From positions 23,346 through 87,345 of the forward strand of contig CBDDFN010000002.1 in assembly GCA_965227065.1 (NCBI GenBank): a DNA stretch of 64,000 nt, in the 5' to 3' direction. Below are positions 55,785-64,000 of this stretch, one piece after another. How positions within the stretch are numbered: the first letter of the stretch is position 1; each line of letters begins with the position of its first letter. A program made the position numbers and the translations under genes. This DNA comes from CBDDFN01 sp965227065 (GTDB taxonomy: Bacteria; Pseudomonadota; Alphaproteobacteria; SPJN01). The notes under the pieces are model-generated. The model was given only the letters and a program-made list of their open reading frames with translations, made no database searches and had not been told where the DNA came from.

Positions 55785-57716
55785 ATGCCGATTTTCGATC
55801 TGCGCGGCGAAGATGCCCGCGAAACCATCCGTGAAGCGTTTGATATCGCTGCACTCACATCGATGAAGTCGAATGATTACGGCACGATCGTGTCGGACCA
55901 GTTTTCCATGACGCCCTTCATCCGGATGATGAGCGCCTCCACAGCCGGACGGTCGGTCATTGACCCGCCCGAGGGCTGGCGCGAACTCACCCCCGAAGAA
56001 ATCGGGCTGTCCCAAAGCAGGCTCGATCCGGTCGGCTTTTACTATGGCGCGGGCAACCCCGCTTTGGTCTTTGGCGCACAAGGCCTGGTGTTTGGCGAGT
56101 TTGATGACGCCGGCAACCTGATCGGCCTAGCCGCGAGCTTCTCAGGCATGAATTCACCCGGCGATGTGCTGTTCGACATTGCCCAGATGGGCAAGCACAA
56201 TCTCGACAACAAGTTCGACTATCTGTTCGAGGCGGTGATGAACACTGCCGCCGCAAACGGGCTGACGGGTGAAGACGTTATCGTCACCGGCTATTCCATG
56301 GGTGCGGGCATTACATCCAACGCAGCCCAGTCCAAGGACGACAAGTTTGGCGGGTTTTTCTCGGACGCCGATTTCATCGCCTTTTCCAATGTCGTTCCCT
56401 ACGAAACCGAAGGCTTGATCCATATCGGATTTGAGAATGATGCGGCCATGTATGCCAGCGGCGGACCCGACAACAATAATTTTGAACGTGTGCTGACCAT
56501 GCTGTATGGCGAGGGCGACTACGCGCCCTCCAACGGCACCCATCACCTCGTGCTCTATGACTGGCCCTTTGCCTTTTACGGCGCCAATCTGACCGACGGC
56601 TTCTTCAACCCCGCAACGCTTGGCGGCACCCACCTTATCAACACTTTCACGCGCCCCTTCGACACGATCATGGGTTCAGAGTTCTATGCCATGATGGAAC
56701 TCGACAGCGTGATTGTCGTGTCAGTTCTGGATGAGTTCACCGCCACCTATGCCTGGGTGCATGACCGCAAAACCGCCGAGACCGACCATGTGGGCGAACA
56801 GGCCTTCTTGCTGGGCACCCGCCATGACGACAAGATCGCCGATGCCTTCGGGGATGATTTCATGGAAGGCTATGCTGGCAATGACACCTTCCATGTCACC
56901 CGGGGCAATGATGTGGTGCGCGGCGGTGAAGGCCGCGATGAAGTGTTGCTGACTGGCAAATCGAGCGACTATGCGGTTTAGCGCCTGTCGGACGGCACAA
57001 TCATCACCCATGATGAAACCGGCACCGACGGTGTTGATGAGCTGCATGGCATTGAACGGATCAGCTTCAACGCCCTTCCCGATATTCCCGAACCGCTTGA
57101 ACTGGTAACCGGTGCCCTTGAAAGCCTGGACCATTATATCGAGGCGTTTACCGGATTTGACCTCATCCCGTCGGGCAGCACCTATGCCGTCAATAGCGGC
57201 GCGCTCACGCCAGTGCGCAACTAGCTGTTCCGGCTGCTGGGCGCACGCAAGATCAGCTATGACACCCATACTGAAGGCAGCGCCGGTGTTGACAGCCTCA
57301 CAGGATCGGGCGCCCTGTTCGGGCTTGATGGCGATGATGATCTGTTTGGCGGCCAGGGTGCCGACTTGCTGCATGGCGGCGCGCGCGACGATGATCTGAT
57401 CGGCAATGGCGGCGATGACACGCTGATGGGCGGCGTGGGCGACGACACGCTTGAGGGCGGGCTCGGCAATGATGTGCTGTCAGGTGGAAACGGCTCTGAC
57501 CTGTTTCTCTTTGAGGGCGACGATCTGGGCCACGACACGATTACCGACTTTAATCATCACAGCCAGGGCACCGATGTGATCGCGCTGGACGCCGCGCCGC
57601 TATCCATCGAGCAGGCCGGGGGCGACACGGTCATAACCGCCGCGAACGTCACCATCACGCTTGAAAACTATCGCGCCGCTGACCTGAGCGATGCCGATTT
57701 CCTCATACTCTCCTGA
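55785..57716 (+). pseudogene. Family I.3 RTX lipase reading frame with two internal TAG codons
   Basis: A 644-codon frame matching the type-I-secreted lipases of Serratia and Pseudomonas (about 613-617 residues). It opens MPIFDLRGEDARETIREAFD (start at ATG 55785 after GGAGAG), has the nucleophile motif GYSMG near codon 170, and the family text KFGGFFSDADFIAFSNVVP and HIGFENDAAMYASGG. Codons 399 (56979-56981) and 480 (57222-57224) are TAG, but coding text continues in the same frame on both sides ([34 protein letters not shown]). RTX repeats occupy about codons 505-580, then a typical T1SS tail. No frameshift is present. Confidence 0.85.
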
Positions 57717-57732
57717 CCTCCGCTGAGCTGAA

Positions 57733-57816
57733 TGCCGGAATCTGCCACCGGCTGTCAGTATGGAACACCTCACCATCAGATTCCGGTCTTGCGCGCCTGT
57801 GCAAACCGGAATGACG
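57733..57816. repeat. TCATTCCGG-type intergenic palindromic repeat, copy 1
   Basis: GCCGGAATCTG, then CAGATTCCGG and CCGGAATGACGG. The minus strand carries CGTCATTCCGG ... CCGGAATCTGAT, the same signature as the repeats at 59.5 kb. It fills the gap between the lipase frame and the acyl-CoA synthetase gene and may act as a terminator. Confidence 0.6.
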
Positions 57817-57818
57817 GT

Positions 57819-59432
57819 TTAGTCGAGCGACACGTGCTGCCCTTCGACAAACTGGTCGCGCAGAACGAATTTCTGGATTTTGCCTGAGCCGGTCAGCGGC
57901 CATTCGCTGACATAGACCCAGTGCGCGGGGGTCTTTTGCGGGCTCAGCCGTTCGCGGCAATGGGCGACCAGATCGGCTTTTTCAGGCTTGCCGCCCTCAG
58001 CCCGGATGAAGCAGGCGACGATTTCGCCCCATTTGTCGTCCGGCACGCCCACAACGGCAACCTCAGCCACGTTGGGATGTTCCAGCATGGCGTTTTCGAT
58101 CTCGGCGGGGAACAGGTTCTCCCCGCCCCGGATGATCATCTCTTTGACCCGGCCGGTGACTTTGACATAACCGCGGGCATCCATGGTGCCCAGATCGCCT
58201 GTATGCAGCCAGCCCTCGGCATCAATGCATTTGCCGGTCGCCTCGGGATTGTCATTGTAGCCGAGCATCTTCATATAGCCGCGCGCGCAAATCTCGCCAA
58301 TCTCGCCAATCGCTTTGACCTGATTGGTTTCGGTATCAAGGATCGCCATCTCGGTATGCGGCACCGGCTGGCCGACCGTCTGGGTCGCATCTTCCAGACT
58401 GTCATCGCCCCACACCATGGTGAGCAGCGGACAACATTCGGTTTGCCCGTAGATGATCTGAACATTGCAGCCAAACACGGCCTGTACCTGCTTGACCAGT
58501 TCAGGCGCCACCATGGAGCCGCCCGATGTAATCCCGCGCACCGAGCTCAAATCGCTCGGCCTGGCCTTGTTCGCCTCCAGCATGCCGACCAGCATGGTGG
58601 GGACGCCCAAAAAATGTGTGACTTTTTCGGCTTCAATCACCGCATTGACCGCGCCGGGATCAAAGATCGCAACCACAATCATGGTGCCCGCTTTCGACAA
58701 TGTGCCAAGCGCGCCGACCCCACAGCCGCCGGTGTGAAACATGGGCATGAAATTGATATAGACATCGCCTTCGCGGAAGCCGAAGCGGTCATGATGCAGG
58801 AAGGCATTATTGGTCAGCCCGCGATGATGCAGCACCGCGCCCTTCGGAAAGCCCGTGGTGCCGGACGTGTACTGGATTTGCGCGGCGTCCATCGGATCGA
58901 CGCTGGGCAGGTCTGCGCCGTCATCGGCCCCGGCAAACAGTGCGTCATGGTCGAGCATATCGATGTGATCGCGAATGGCCGGAATTTCAGCCGCCAAAGC
59001 GCGCGCCGTATCACCCATATTATTGCCGCGATAACTTTCAACGGCGTAGAGCGCGACCGAGCGTGATTGTTCGAGCACGAATTTCACCTCGCGCGGCTGG
59101 AAGCTTGGATTGACGGTCACAAGCGTCAGCCCCGCCAACCCGGCGGCCATCTCAAGCAACACCCATTCAGGATTGTTGTACGACCACACCGCGATGCGCT
59201 CGCCCGGCTTGTGACGGCTCAACAAAGCGCGTGCCAGCCGCTCGGAATCCGCCAGCAATTCGGCGTAAGTCCAGCCCCGGTCGATCTTGCCTTCAAGATT
59301 CATTTCTTTAAGCGCGATGCGGTCGGGTGCGCGATCTGCGGCTTCGCGCAGCAGATCGCCCACCGTCGTGTCGCGGATTTCGCCAATTTCCAAAGCCGGA
59401 AAATGGGCGGTTTCAAGGTTCAAATCGTACAT
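57819..59432 (-). CDS. AMP-forming acyl-CoA synthetase
   Basis: A 537-residue adenylate-forming enzyme activating a carboxylic acid to its CoA thioester. Motifs are YTSGTTGFPKGA near residue 190 (P-loop), YGQTECCPLLT near residue 330, GWLHTGDLGTMDARGYVKVTGRVKEMIIRGGENLFP near residue 410 and the catalytic lysine in LTGSGKIQKF near residue 520. ATG 59432 follows GGGGAGG. It lies downstream of the carboxylase operon but separated by 162 bases of repeats, so it may have its own promoter. The acid is unknown; medium-chain or branched acids are usual for this type. Confidence 0.94.
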   Translation of the reverse strand: MYDLNLETAHFPALEIGEIRDTTVGDLLREAADRAPDRIALKEMNLEGKIDRGWTYAELLADSERLARALLSRHKPGERIAVWSYNNPEWVLLEMAAGLAGLTLVTVNPSFQPREVKFVLEQSRSVALYAVESYRGNNMGDTARALAAEIPAIRDHIDMLDHDALFAGADDGADLPSVDPMDAAQIQYTSGTTGFPKGAVLHHRGLTNNAFLHHDRFGFREGDVYINFMPMFHTGGCGVGALGTLSKAGTMIVVAIFDPGAVNAVIEAEKVTHFLGVPTMLVGMLEANKARPSDLSSVRGITSGGSMVAPELVKQVQAVFGCNVQIIYGQTECCPLLTMVWGDDSLEDATQTVGQPVPHTEMAILDTETNQVKAIGEIGEICARGYMKMLGYNDNPEATGKCIDAEGWLHTGDLGTMDARGYVKVTGRVKEMIIRGGENLFPAEIENAMLEHPNVAEVAVVGVPDDKWGEIVACFIRAEGGKPEKADLVAHCRERLSPQKTPAHWVYVSEWPLTGSGKIQKFVLRDQFVEGQHVSLD

Positions 59433-59454
59433 GTGTGGCCTCCCCTGCCAGAGA

Positions 59455-59584
59455 CGTCATTCCGGGGCGCATCTGTGATGCGAACCCGGAATCTGATTTT
59501 GTTTTGTCTTGCCTGTGTTTTTTCTGTGTTCAGATCCCGGGTTCCCTCCGTCGCCCTTCGGTCTTCGGAGCGCCCCGGGATGAC
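59455..59584. repeat. TCATTCCGG-type repeats, inverted pair
   Basis: CGTCATTCCGGGG ... CCCGGAATCTGAT (59455-59497) is followed by a T-rich middle and a reversed copy CAGATCCCGGG ... CCCCGGGATGAC (59531-59584). The pair fills the space between the carboxyltransferase and acyl-CoA synthetase genes. Confidence 0.65.
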
Positions 59585-59594
59585 TTGCATTGTT

Positions 59595-61205
59595 TTAGAA
59601 CCGGAAAATACCGTAATTGGGCGGATTGATCGGCGCGTTGAGCGAGGCTGAAATCGCCATGCCGAGCGCATTGCGCGTATCGGCCGGGTCAATAATGCCG
59701 TCATCCCAAATCTCGCTGGTCGAATAGTAAGCACTCGCATTGGCTTCATATTCAGCGGCAATCGGCGCCTCGATCTCGGCGATCTCTTCATCCGACAGCG
59801 TTTTGCCCTCGCGTGCCAATTGCGCCAGCTTCACTTGCGTCAGCGTCTTGGCGGCCTGCTCGCCCCCCATGATCGAGATTTGCCCTTGCGGCCAGATGAA
59901 CAGGAAACGGCCATCATAGGCGCGACCGCACATGCCGTAATTGCCCGCGCCGAACGAGCCGTTCACGATGACGGTGAATTTCGGCACCTCGGAACAGGCC
60001 TGGGCCATGATCATCTTGGCGCCATCCTTGGTGATGCCGGCGGCCTCATAATCCTTGCCCACCATAAAGCCGGTGATGTTTTGCAAGAACACTATCGGCG
60101 TCTTGTTCTGGTTGCACAGCTCAATGAAGTGGCCCGCCCTTCAAGGAACTGTCATTAAACAGCACGCCATTGTTGGCCAGGATGCCGACCTTGAAGCCCC
60201 AAATATAGGCAAAGCCGCAAATGATCGTGGTGCCGTAATCAGGCTGATATTCGTGGAAGCGGCTGCCATCAACGATCCGGGCAATCACTTCCTTCATATC
60301 GAACTGTTTTTTGATGTCGTCGGGGATGATGCCGTAGAGCTCCTGGGGGTCATAATAGGGCTCTTCCACCGGTCGGCGTTCGGTTATCGCCTTTTCATGT
60401 GGTGTCCAGGTTTCAACAACCTCACGCGCAATCGCAATCGCCTCGGCCTCATTGTCCCCGGCATAATCGCTGACACCCGACACAACCGTGATGGACCGAT
60501 GCCCCGCCCAGTTCCTCGGCTGAGACTTCCTCGCCGGTGGCGGCTTTCACCAGCGGCGGGCCGCCCAGAAAGATGCCGCCATTGCCGCGCACCATGACCG
60601 AATAATCCGACAAAGCGGGAATATAGGCGCCGCCTGCGGTGCAATGGCCAAACACAATCGACAATTGCTGGCACTGCATTTTGGACAGGATGCACTGATT
60701 GCGGAAGATGCGCCCGGCATAATAGCGGTCGGCAAAGATCGCGCTTTGCATGGGCAAAAAGCCGCCCGCACTGTCGCACATGTGAACAACCGGCAGATGG
60801 TTCTCAATGGCGATATCAAGCGCGCGGACCATCTTTTTGACCGACAAGGGATACCAGGCCCCGCCTTTGATCGAGCTGTCATCAGCCCGGATCATCACTT
60901 CCTTGCCCGACACAACGCCAATGCCGGTAACCTGGGCCGCGCCGGGCGCCTCGCCATCATAGCTTTTGTTGGCAGCCAGCGTGGAGAGCTCCAGGAACGG
61001 CGTGCCGGGATCAAGCAGATGCTCCAGCCGCTCAGGAATGGTCATCCTTCTTTTGACGGGCCAGCCGGTCGAGATCGCGCTGACGGCGGGTGTAGCGCGC
61101 GTCGTGGATTTTCTGACGAAACTCTTCGATCAGCTTCAGATTATGCGACCGGAAGGTCTTGTAGGTCGGCGAATTGGTATCAAGCTGGCTTTCAATGCGG
61201 CGCAT
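59595..61205 (-). pseudogene. Acyl-CoA carboxylase carboxyltransferase subunit (MccB/AtuC-like), three apparent +1 frameshifts
   Basis: The carboxyltransferase moves CO2 from biotin to an acyl-CoA (3-methylcrotonyl-, geranyl- or propionyl-type). The coding text is clear but breaks three times: near 61048 (ARQKK / MTIPERLEHLLDPGTPFLEL), near 60491 (EELGGASVH / TVVSGVSDYAGD), and in a CCC at 60133-60135 (NDSSLKGG / HFIELCNQNK). Removing one base at each gives 535 residues, the normal MccB length. Family blocks include CDSAGGFLPMQ, GHCTAGGAYIPALSD, FLQNITGFMVG and GNYGMCGRAY. ATG 61205 overlaps the stop of the biotin-carrier gene (TAATG). The type of substrate is unsure. Confidence 0.85.
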
Positions 61206-61703
61206 TACGCGTCTCCCTCTTCTTCGGTGACAAAGCGCAACCAGCACCGCACCCTTATTGAATGTCTCACCCTCACCGACCGGCAGTTCGGCAATTTCGC
61301 CGTCGCGGCCTGCGGTGATCGAGGTTTGAAGCTTCATCGATTCAATCACCAGCACCTCATCCTTGGCACCGACATAATCTCCGGCGGCTTTCGCCACCTT
61401 GATCATGGTGCCGGGCATGGGCGCGGTGATGACATCTTTGGCGCCCCCACCGCCACCAGCGGCTTCAAAGGCGGTGACCGCATGCACGCGGGTCACCTCG
61501 CCGCCGATCTGCACCAGCAAATCATCGCCATCTTCCACCACATGGGCGGCAACCCGGTGTCCATCGACAGTGATTACCTTGGCGCTGTCATCGCGGTCAT
61601 GCACTTCCAGCGAATGGGTGACGCCATTGATTGTGATCGCCAGCCGTCCCGCGACACGCGCCGGGACAATGTCGAATTCGTCCTCGCCAATTTTATATTT
61701 CAT
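61205..61703 (-). pseudogene. Biotin carboxyl carrier subunit, one apparent +1 frameshift
   Basis: A biotinyl-domain protein of about 165 residues. The text ITAPMPGTMIKVAKAAGDYVGAKDEVLVIESMKLQTSI carries the biotinyl lysine in ESMKLQ. An N-terminal part (about 1-85) precedes it. An extra T in the AAA (plus) run at 61232-61234 breaks the last ten residues: without it the end reads VLVALVTEEEGDA-stop and abuts the MccB ATG (TAATG). ATG 61703 overlaps the biotin carboxylase stop by four bases (ATGA), so biotin carboxylase and carrier are separate coupled genes, unlike the fused MccA. Confidence 0.82.
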
Positions 61704-63192
61704 CGGTTGGGTCTCCATTCGCCCATATCGGTCAGGGGATGGGGCGGCATCTGGGCCAGCCGCATAAAGGCGGGATCGCCCAGCACCGCAGCGGCCAGCA
61801 AGGCGCGCTGCTCAGCCTCGCTCAATTCCGGTTTTTTGAGATCGGCTTCATGTTCGGCAATGAAGCCGGTATGGGTCTCACCCGCCAGAAAGCCCGGATG
61901 GCTCAAAATCCGTTTGAGATAGCCCGCATTGGTTGTGACGCCGAGCACGACCAGACCGTCCAGGGCCTCAATCGCTTTCTTGACCGCGCCTTCGCGGGTC
62001 TCATCCTCGACAATCAGCTTGGCGAGCATGGAATCAAAGGCCGGTGCGACCGTGCCGCCCTCGACAATGCCCGAATCAAAGCGCACCCCGTCCGGCACGC
62101 GCAGCCGCCGGATGCGGCCAATCGCGGGCATGAAATTCTGATCGGGGTCTTCGGCACAAATCCGCATCTCGATCGAATGACCAGACAGCGGTAATCGCCT
62201 CCTGGCTGAGCGGCAGTTTCTCGCCCGCCGCGGCCAGCAATTGCATTTCAACCAGATCAAGCCCGGTAATGGCCTCAGTCACCGGATGCTCAACCTGAAG
62301 GCGTGTGTTCATCTCAAGGAAATAGAAATTCTTGTCCTGATCGACGATAAACTCGACGGTGCCCGCACTGTCATAATTCACCGCCTCAGCCAGTGCGACG
62401 GCCTGACGGCCCATCGCCGCGCGAATGCCTTCGGAGATGAAGGCGGACGGCGCCTCTTCAATGATTTTCTGGTGACGGCGCTGGATCGAACATTCGCGTT
62501 CGCCCAGATGCACCACAGTGCCATGCTTGTCACCCAGCACCTGAATTTCAATGTGGCGCGGCTTGACGATATATTTCTCAATGAAGACGCGGTCATCGCC
62601 GAAGCTCGACTGGGCCTCACCCACCGCAGAGACCAGGCCGGTGCGCACTTCCTCTTCATTATGGGCGATCCGCATGCCCTTGCCGCCGCCCCCCGCGCTT
62701 GCCTTGATCATGACGGGATAGCCAATGCCATTGGCGATTTTGACGGCCTCGTCTTCATCGCGGATCGCATCTTCGGTGCCCGGCACGGTGGAAACGCCGG
62801 CCTTTTGGGCAAGCTTTTTTGATTCAATCTTGTCGCCCATCGGCCCGGATGGCGTGCGCATTGGGGCCGACAAAGGCGATGCCGGCCTCGGCCAGCGCCT
62901 CATTGAATTTGGCGTTTTCCGACAAGAAGCCATAGCCGGGATGAACCGCCGCCGCGCCGGCCTGTTTGGCTACGCGCACGATCTGTTCAATATCCAGATA
63001 GGCGGCCGTCGGCGGCTCGCCTTCCAGCCGGTGGGCCTCATCAGCGGCTTTGACATGGGGCGCATTGGCATCAAGGTCGTGATAGACCGCGATGGTGCGA
63101 ATGCCGTGCGCCTTTGCGGTACGGATGACACGTTCTGCAATCTCGCCGCGATTGGCGATCAGCAAAGCGGGCAGTTTTTCACTCAGGCTCAT
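61700..63192 (-). pseudogene. Biotin carboxylase subunit, two apparent +1 frameshifts
   Basis: The ATP-dependent biotin carboxylase half of an acyl-CoA carboxylase. Blocks include [33 protein letters not shown], the glycine-rich [59 protein letters not shown] and the C-terminal FDSMLAKLIV. The frame breaks at 62841 (AHAIRA / MGDKIESK) and at 62190-62191 (QEAIT / [15 protein letters not shown]). Removing one base at each gives 496 residues. ATG 63192 overlaps the stop of the TetR gene (TGATG) and follows GGAGG. Coupled to the carrier gene. Confidence 0.85.
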
Positions 63193-63873
63193 CACGCCTC
63201 CTTCTGTTGCGGACCGAGCCGGTCGGCCGCCTGTTCCAAACGCCGGACGAGCCCCGGCAAATCCTGCGCCTCACGCGCGAGCAAGCCATCAAAAAACACG
63301 CTGGCGATCTGATCGCTGAGCGCCTTGGGGTTGAGTTTAGCCTTCCCCGCCACACTGTCCCACAGATGATGTTCCAGCGCGCCGAAAATTGCGTCACGGA
63401 CAAAACTTGCCTTGAGGTCGGCGCGCACCAGCCCCGCCGCACGCGCCTGTTTGAAGGCTGTCACGAAGGGGGCGGTGTAGCGCCGGTTGCATTCGCGCAC
63501 CGGGCTTTGGTCGTAATCGGGTAGAGTGCGCACCTCATGCAGAACCAGACGGCAACAGGCCCGGATCGGTTTCAAAGGTGCGGATGTGCCGCCAGATCAG
63601 CCAGCGCATCTGTGCCACAGGGTCATCAATGCCTTTGAGATTGGCATCAATGTCGGCAATCAGCCCCTCATACCAGCCGCCGACTACCGCCTCCATCAAC
63701 TCCTGTTTGGAGGCGAAGAATTTATAGAGCGTCGGCTCGGCAATACCGGCCGCCTGGGCAATCTCGGCCATGGTCGCGGCCTGATAACCGCGCGCGTCAA
63801 ACACCGACCGCGCCGCATCCAGAATGCCGCCCAGCCGCTCCTCACGCGGTAATCGTTGCGCGCGTTTGCTCAC
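63192..63873 (-). pseudogene. TetR-family regulator of the carboxylase operon, one apparent +1 frameshift
   Basis: A TetR repressor. The helix-turn-helix text is LGGILDAARSVFDARGYQAATMAEIAQAAGIAEPTLYKFFASKQELM. After ETDPGL the frame breaks at 63554-63555 (two A; one expected), and the next frame continues CRLVLHEVRTLPDYDQSP through a normal C-terminal ligand-binding half. The corrected length is 226 residues. GTG 63873 follows GGAGGT 9 bases upstream. It is first in the operon with biotin carboxylase, so local auto-control is likely. Confidence 0.82.
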
Positions 63874-63890
63874 CCGACGAAACCTCCGAA

Positions 63891-64000
63891 CGTCATCCCG
63901 GAGGAGCCGCCCCCATGCGGCGACATCCGGGATCCAGAAACCGGCAAAGCTGTGCCGCACTCTGGATCCCGGCGCGCGCCCGATTGGGCTTGGCCGGGAT
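63891..64000. repeat. TCATCCCGG-type repeats, inverted pair (cut by window end)
   Basis: CGTCATCCCGGAGG ... ATCCGGGATCCAG (63891-63937) and a reversed copy starting TCTGGATCCCGG (63961) that runs off the end. The same family as the repeats at 57.8 and 59.5 kb. Confidence 0.6.

Noticed and set aside
55785..57716. TAG recoding as a sense codon to explain the lipase stops
   Set aside because: Other intact genes in the window end with TAG (for example at 9489, 30173, 46346 and 49665), so TAG is a normal stop here.
57921..59066. Plus-strand 381-residue frame over the acyl-CoA synthetase gene
   Set aside because: The minus-strand acyl-CoA synthetase is unmistakable, and the plus frame is low-complexity mirror text.

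Overview
The window looks like chromosomal DNA of a GC-rich alphaproteobacterium. Evidence for this is the gene orders rsfS-rlmH-gpmI-envC-ctpA-rppH and DUF484-xerC, an F1-only atpHAGDC operon without the F0 genes, ExoD/CsbD stress genes behind GGAAC-N16-CGTT (EcfG-type) promoters, and a TonB-dependent receptor. A Hyphomonadaceae- or Parvularcula-like marine or aquatic lineage is a guess from these traits plus the many RTX exoproteins; it is not proven by the sequence.

Layout. 1-1774: end of an ergothioneine operon (egtB, egtD). 1.9-7.9 kb: housekeeping run rsfS, rlmH, gpmI, envC, ctpA, a small membrane protein and rppH. 7.9-10.6 kb: MBOAT O-acetyltransferase plus an SGNH-like partner. 10.7-11.5 kb: ferritin-like protein. 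11.6-16.6 kb (minus): atpHAGDC with a clear terminator. 17.0-18.5 kb: an unrecognised protein with a PD-(D/E)XK-like signature. 18.5-24.1 kb: priA (minus), then fsa-DUF484-xerC (plus) and an FAD oxidoreductase (minus). 24.2-28.5 kb: frameshifted amidase, membrane dipeptidase, VWA/peptidoglycan-binding protein. 28.5-35.9 kb: a general-stress island with an ECF sigma factor, two mini anti-sigma-like proteins, an RHH protein, CsbD, ExoD, PLDc_N, a small lipoprotein and a secreted protein. Five promoter-like sites of the EcfG class lie in this island (four perfect, one with CGTC).

32.0-46.0 kb is dominated by three RTX proteins: a tail-collar/RTX fusion, and two tandem paralogous RTX metalloproteases (about 1,088 and 2,150 residues). 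A tRNA-Thr(UGU) lies between the fusion and the proteases. 46.3-52.3 kb (minus): SLH-domain outer-membrane protein, nitroreductase, GT2 glycosyltransferase, cutA, TonB receptor. 52.6-55.0 kb: SDR and aldehyde dehydrogenase. 55.0-57.7 kb: a TetR gene divergent from a family I.3 RTX lipase reading frame with two internal amber codons; a perfect 16-bp palindrome lies between them. 57.8-63.9 kb (minus): TetR, biotin carboxylase, biotin carrier, carboxyltransferase and an acyl-CoA synthetase, an acyl-CoA catabolic unit.

Sequence quality matters here. Ten sites (one at 39.25 kb, nine in 55-64 kb) look like single-base insertions that break reading frames. When each is removed, every affected gene returns to a normal length divisible by three. 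I treat most of these as probable consensus errors near a contig end, though real decay or phase variation is possible, especially at the G7 tract of the metalloprotease.
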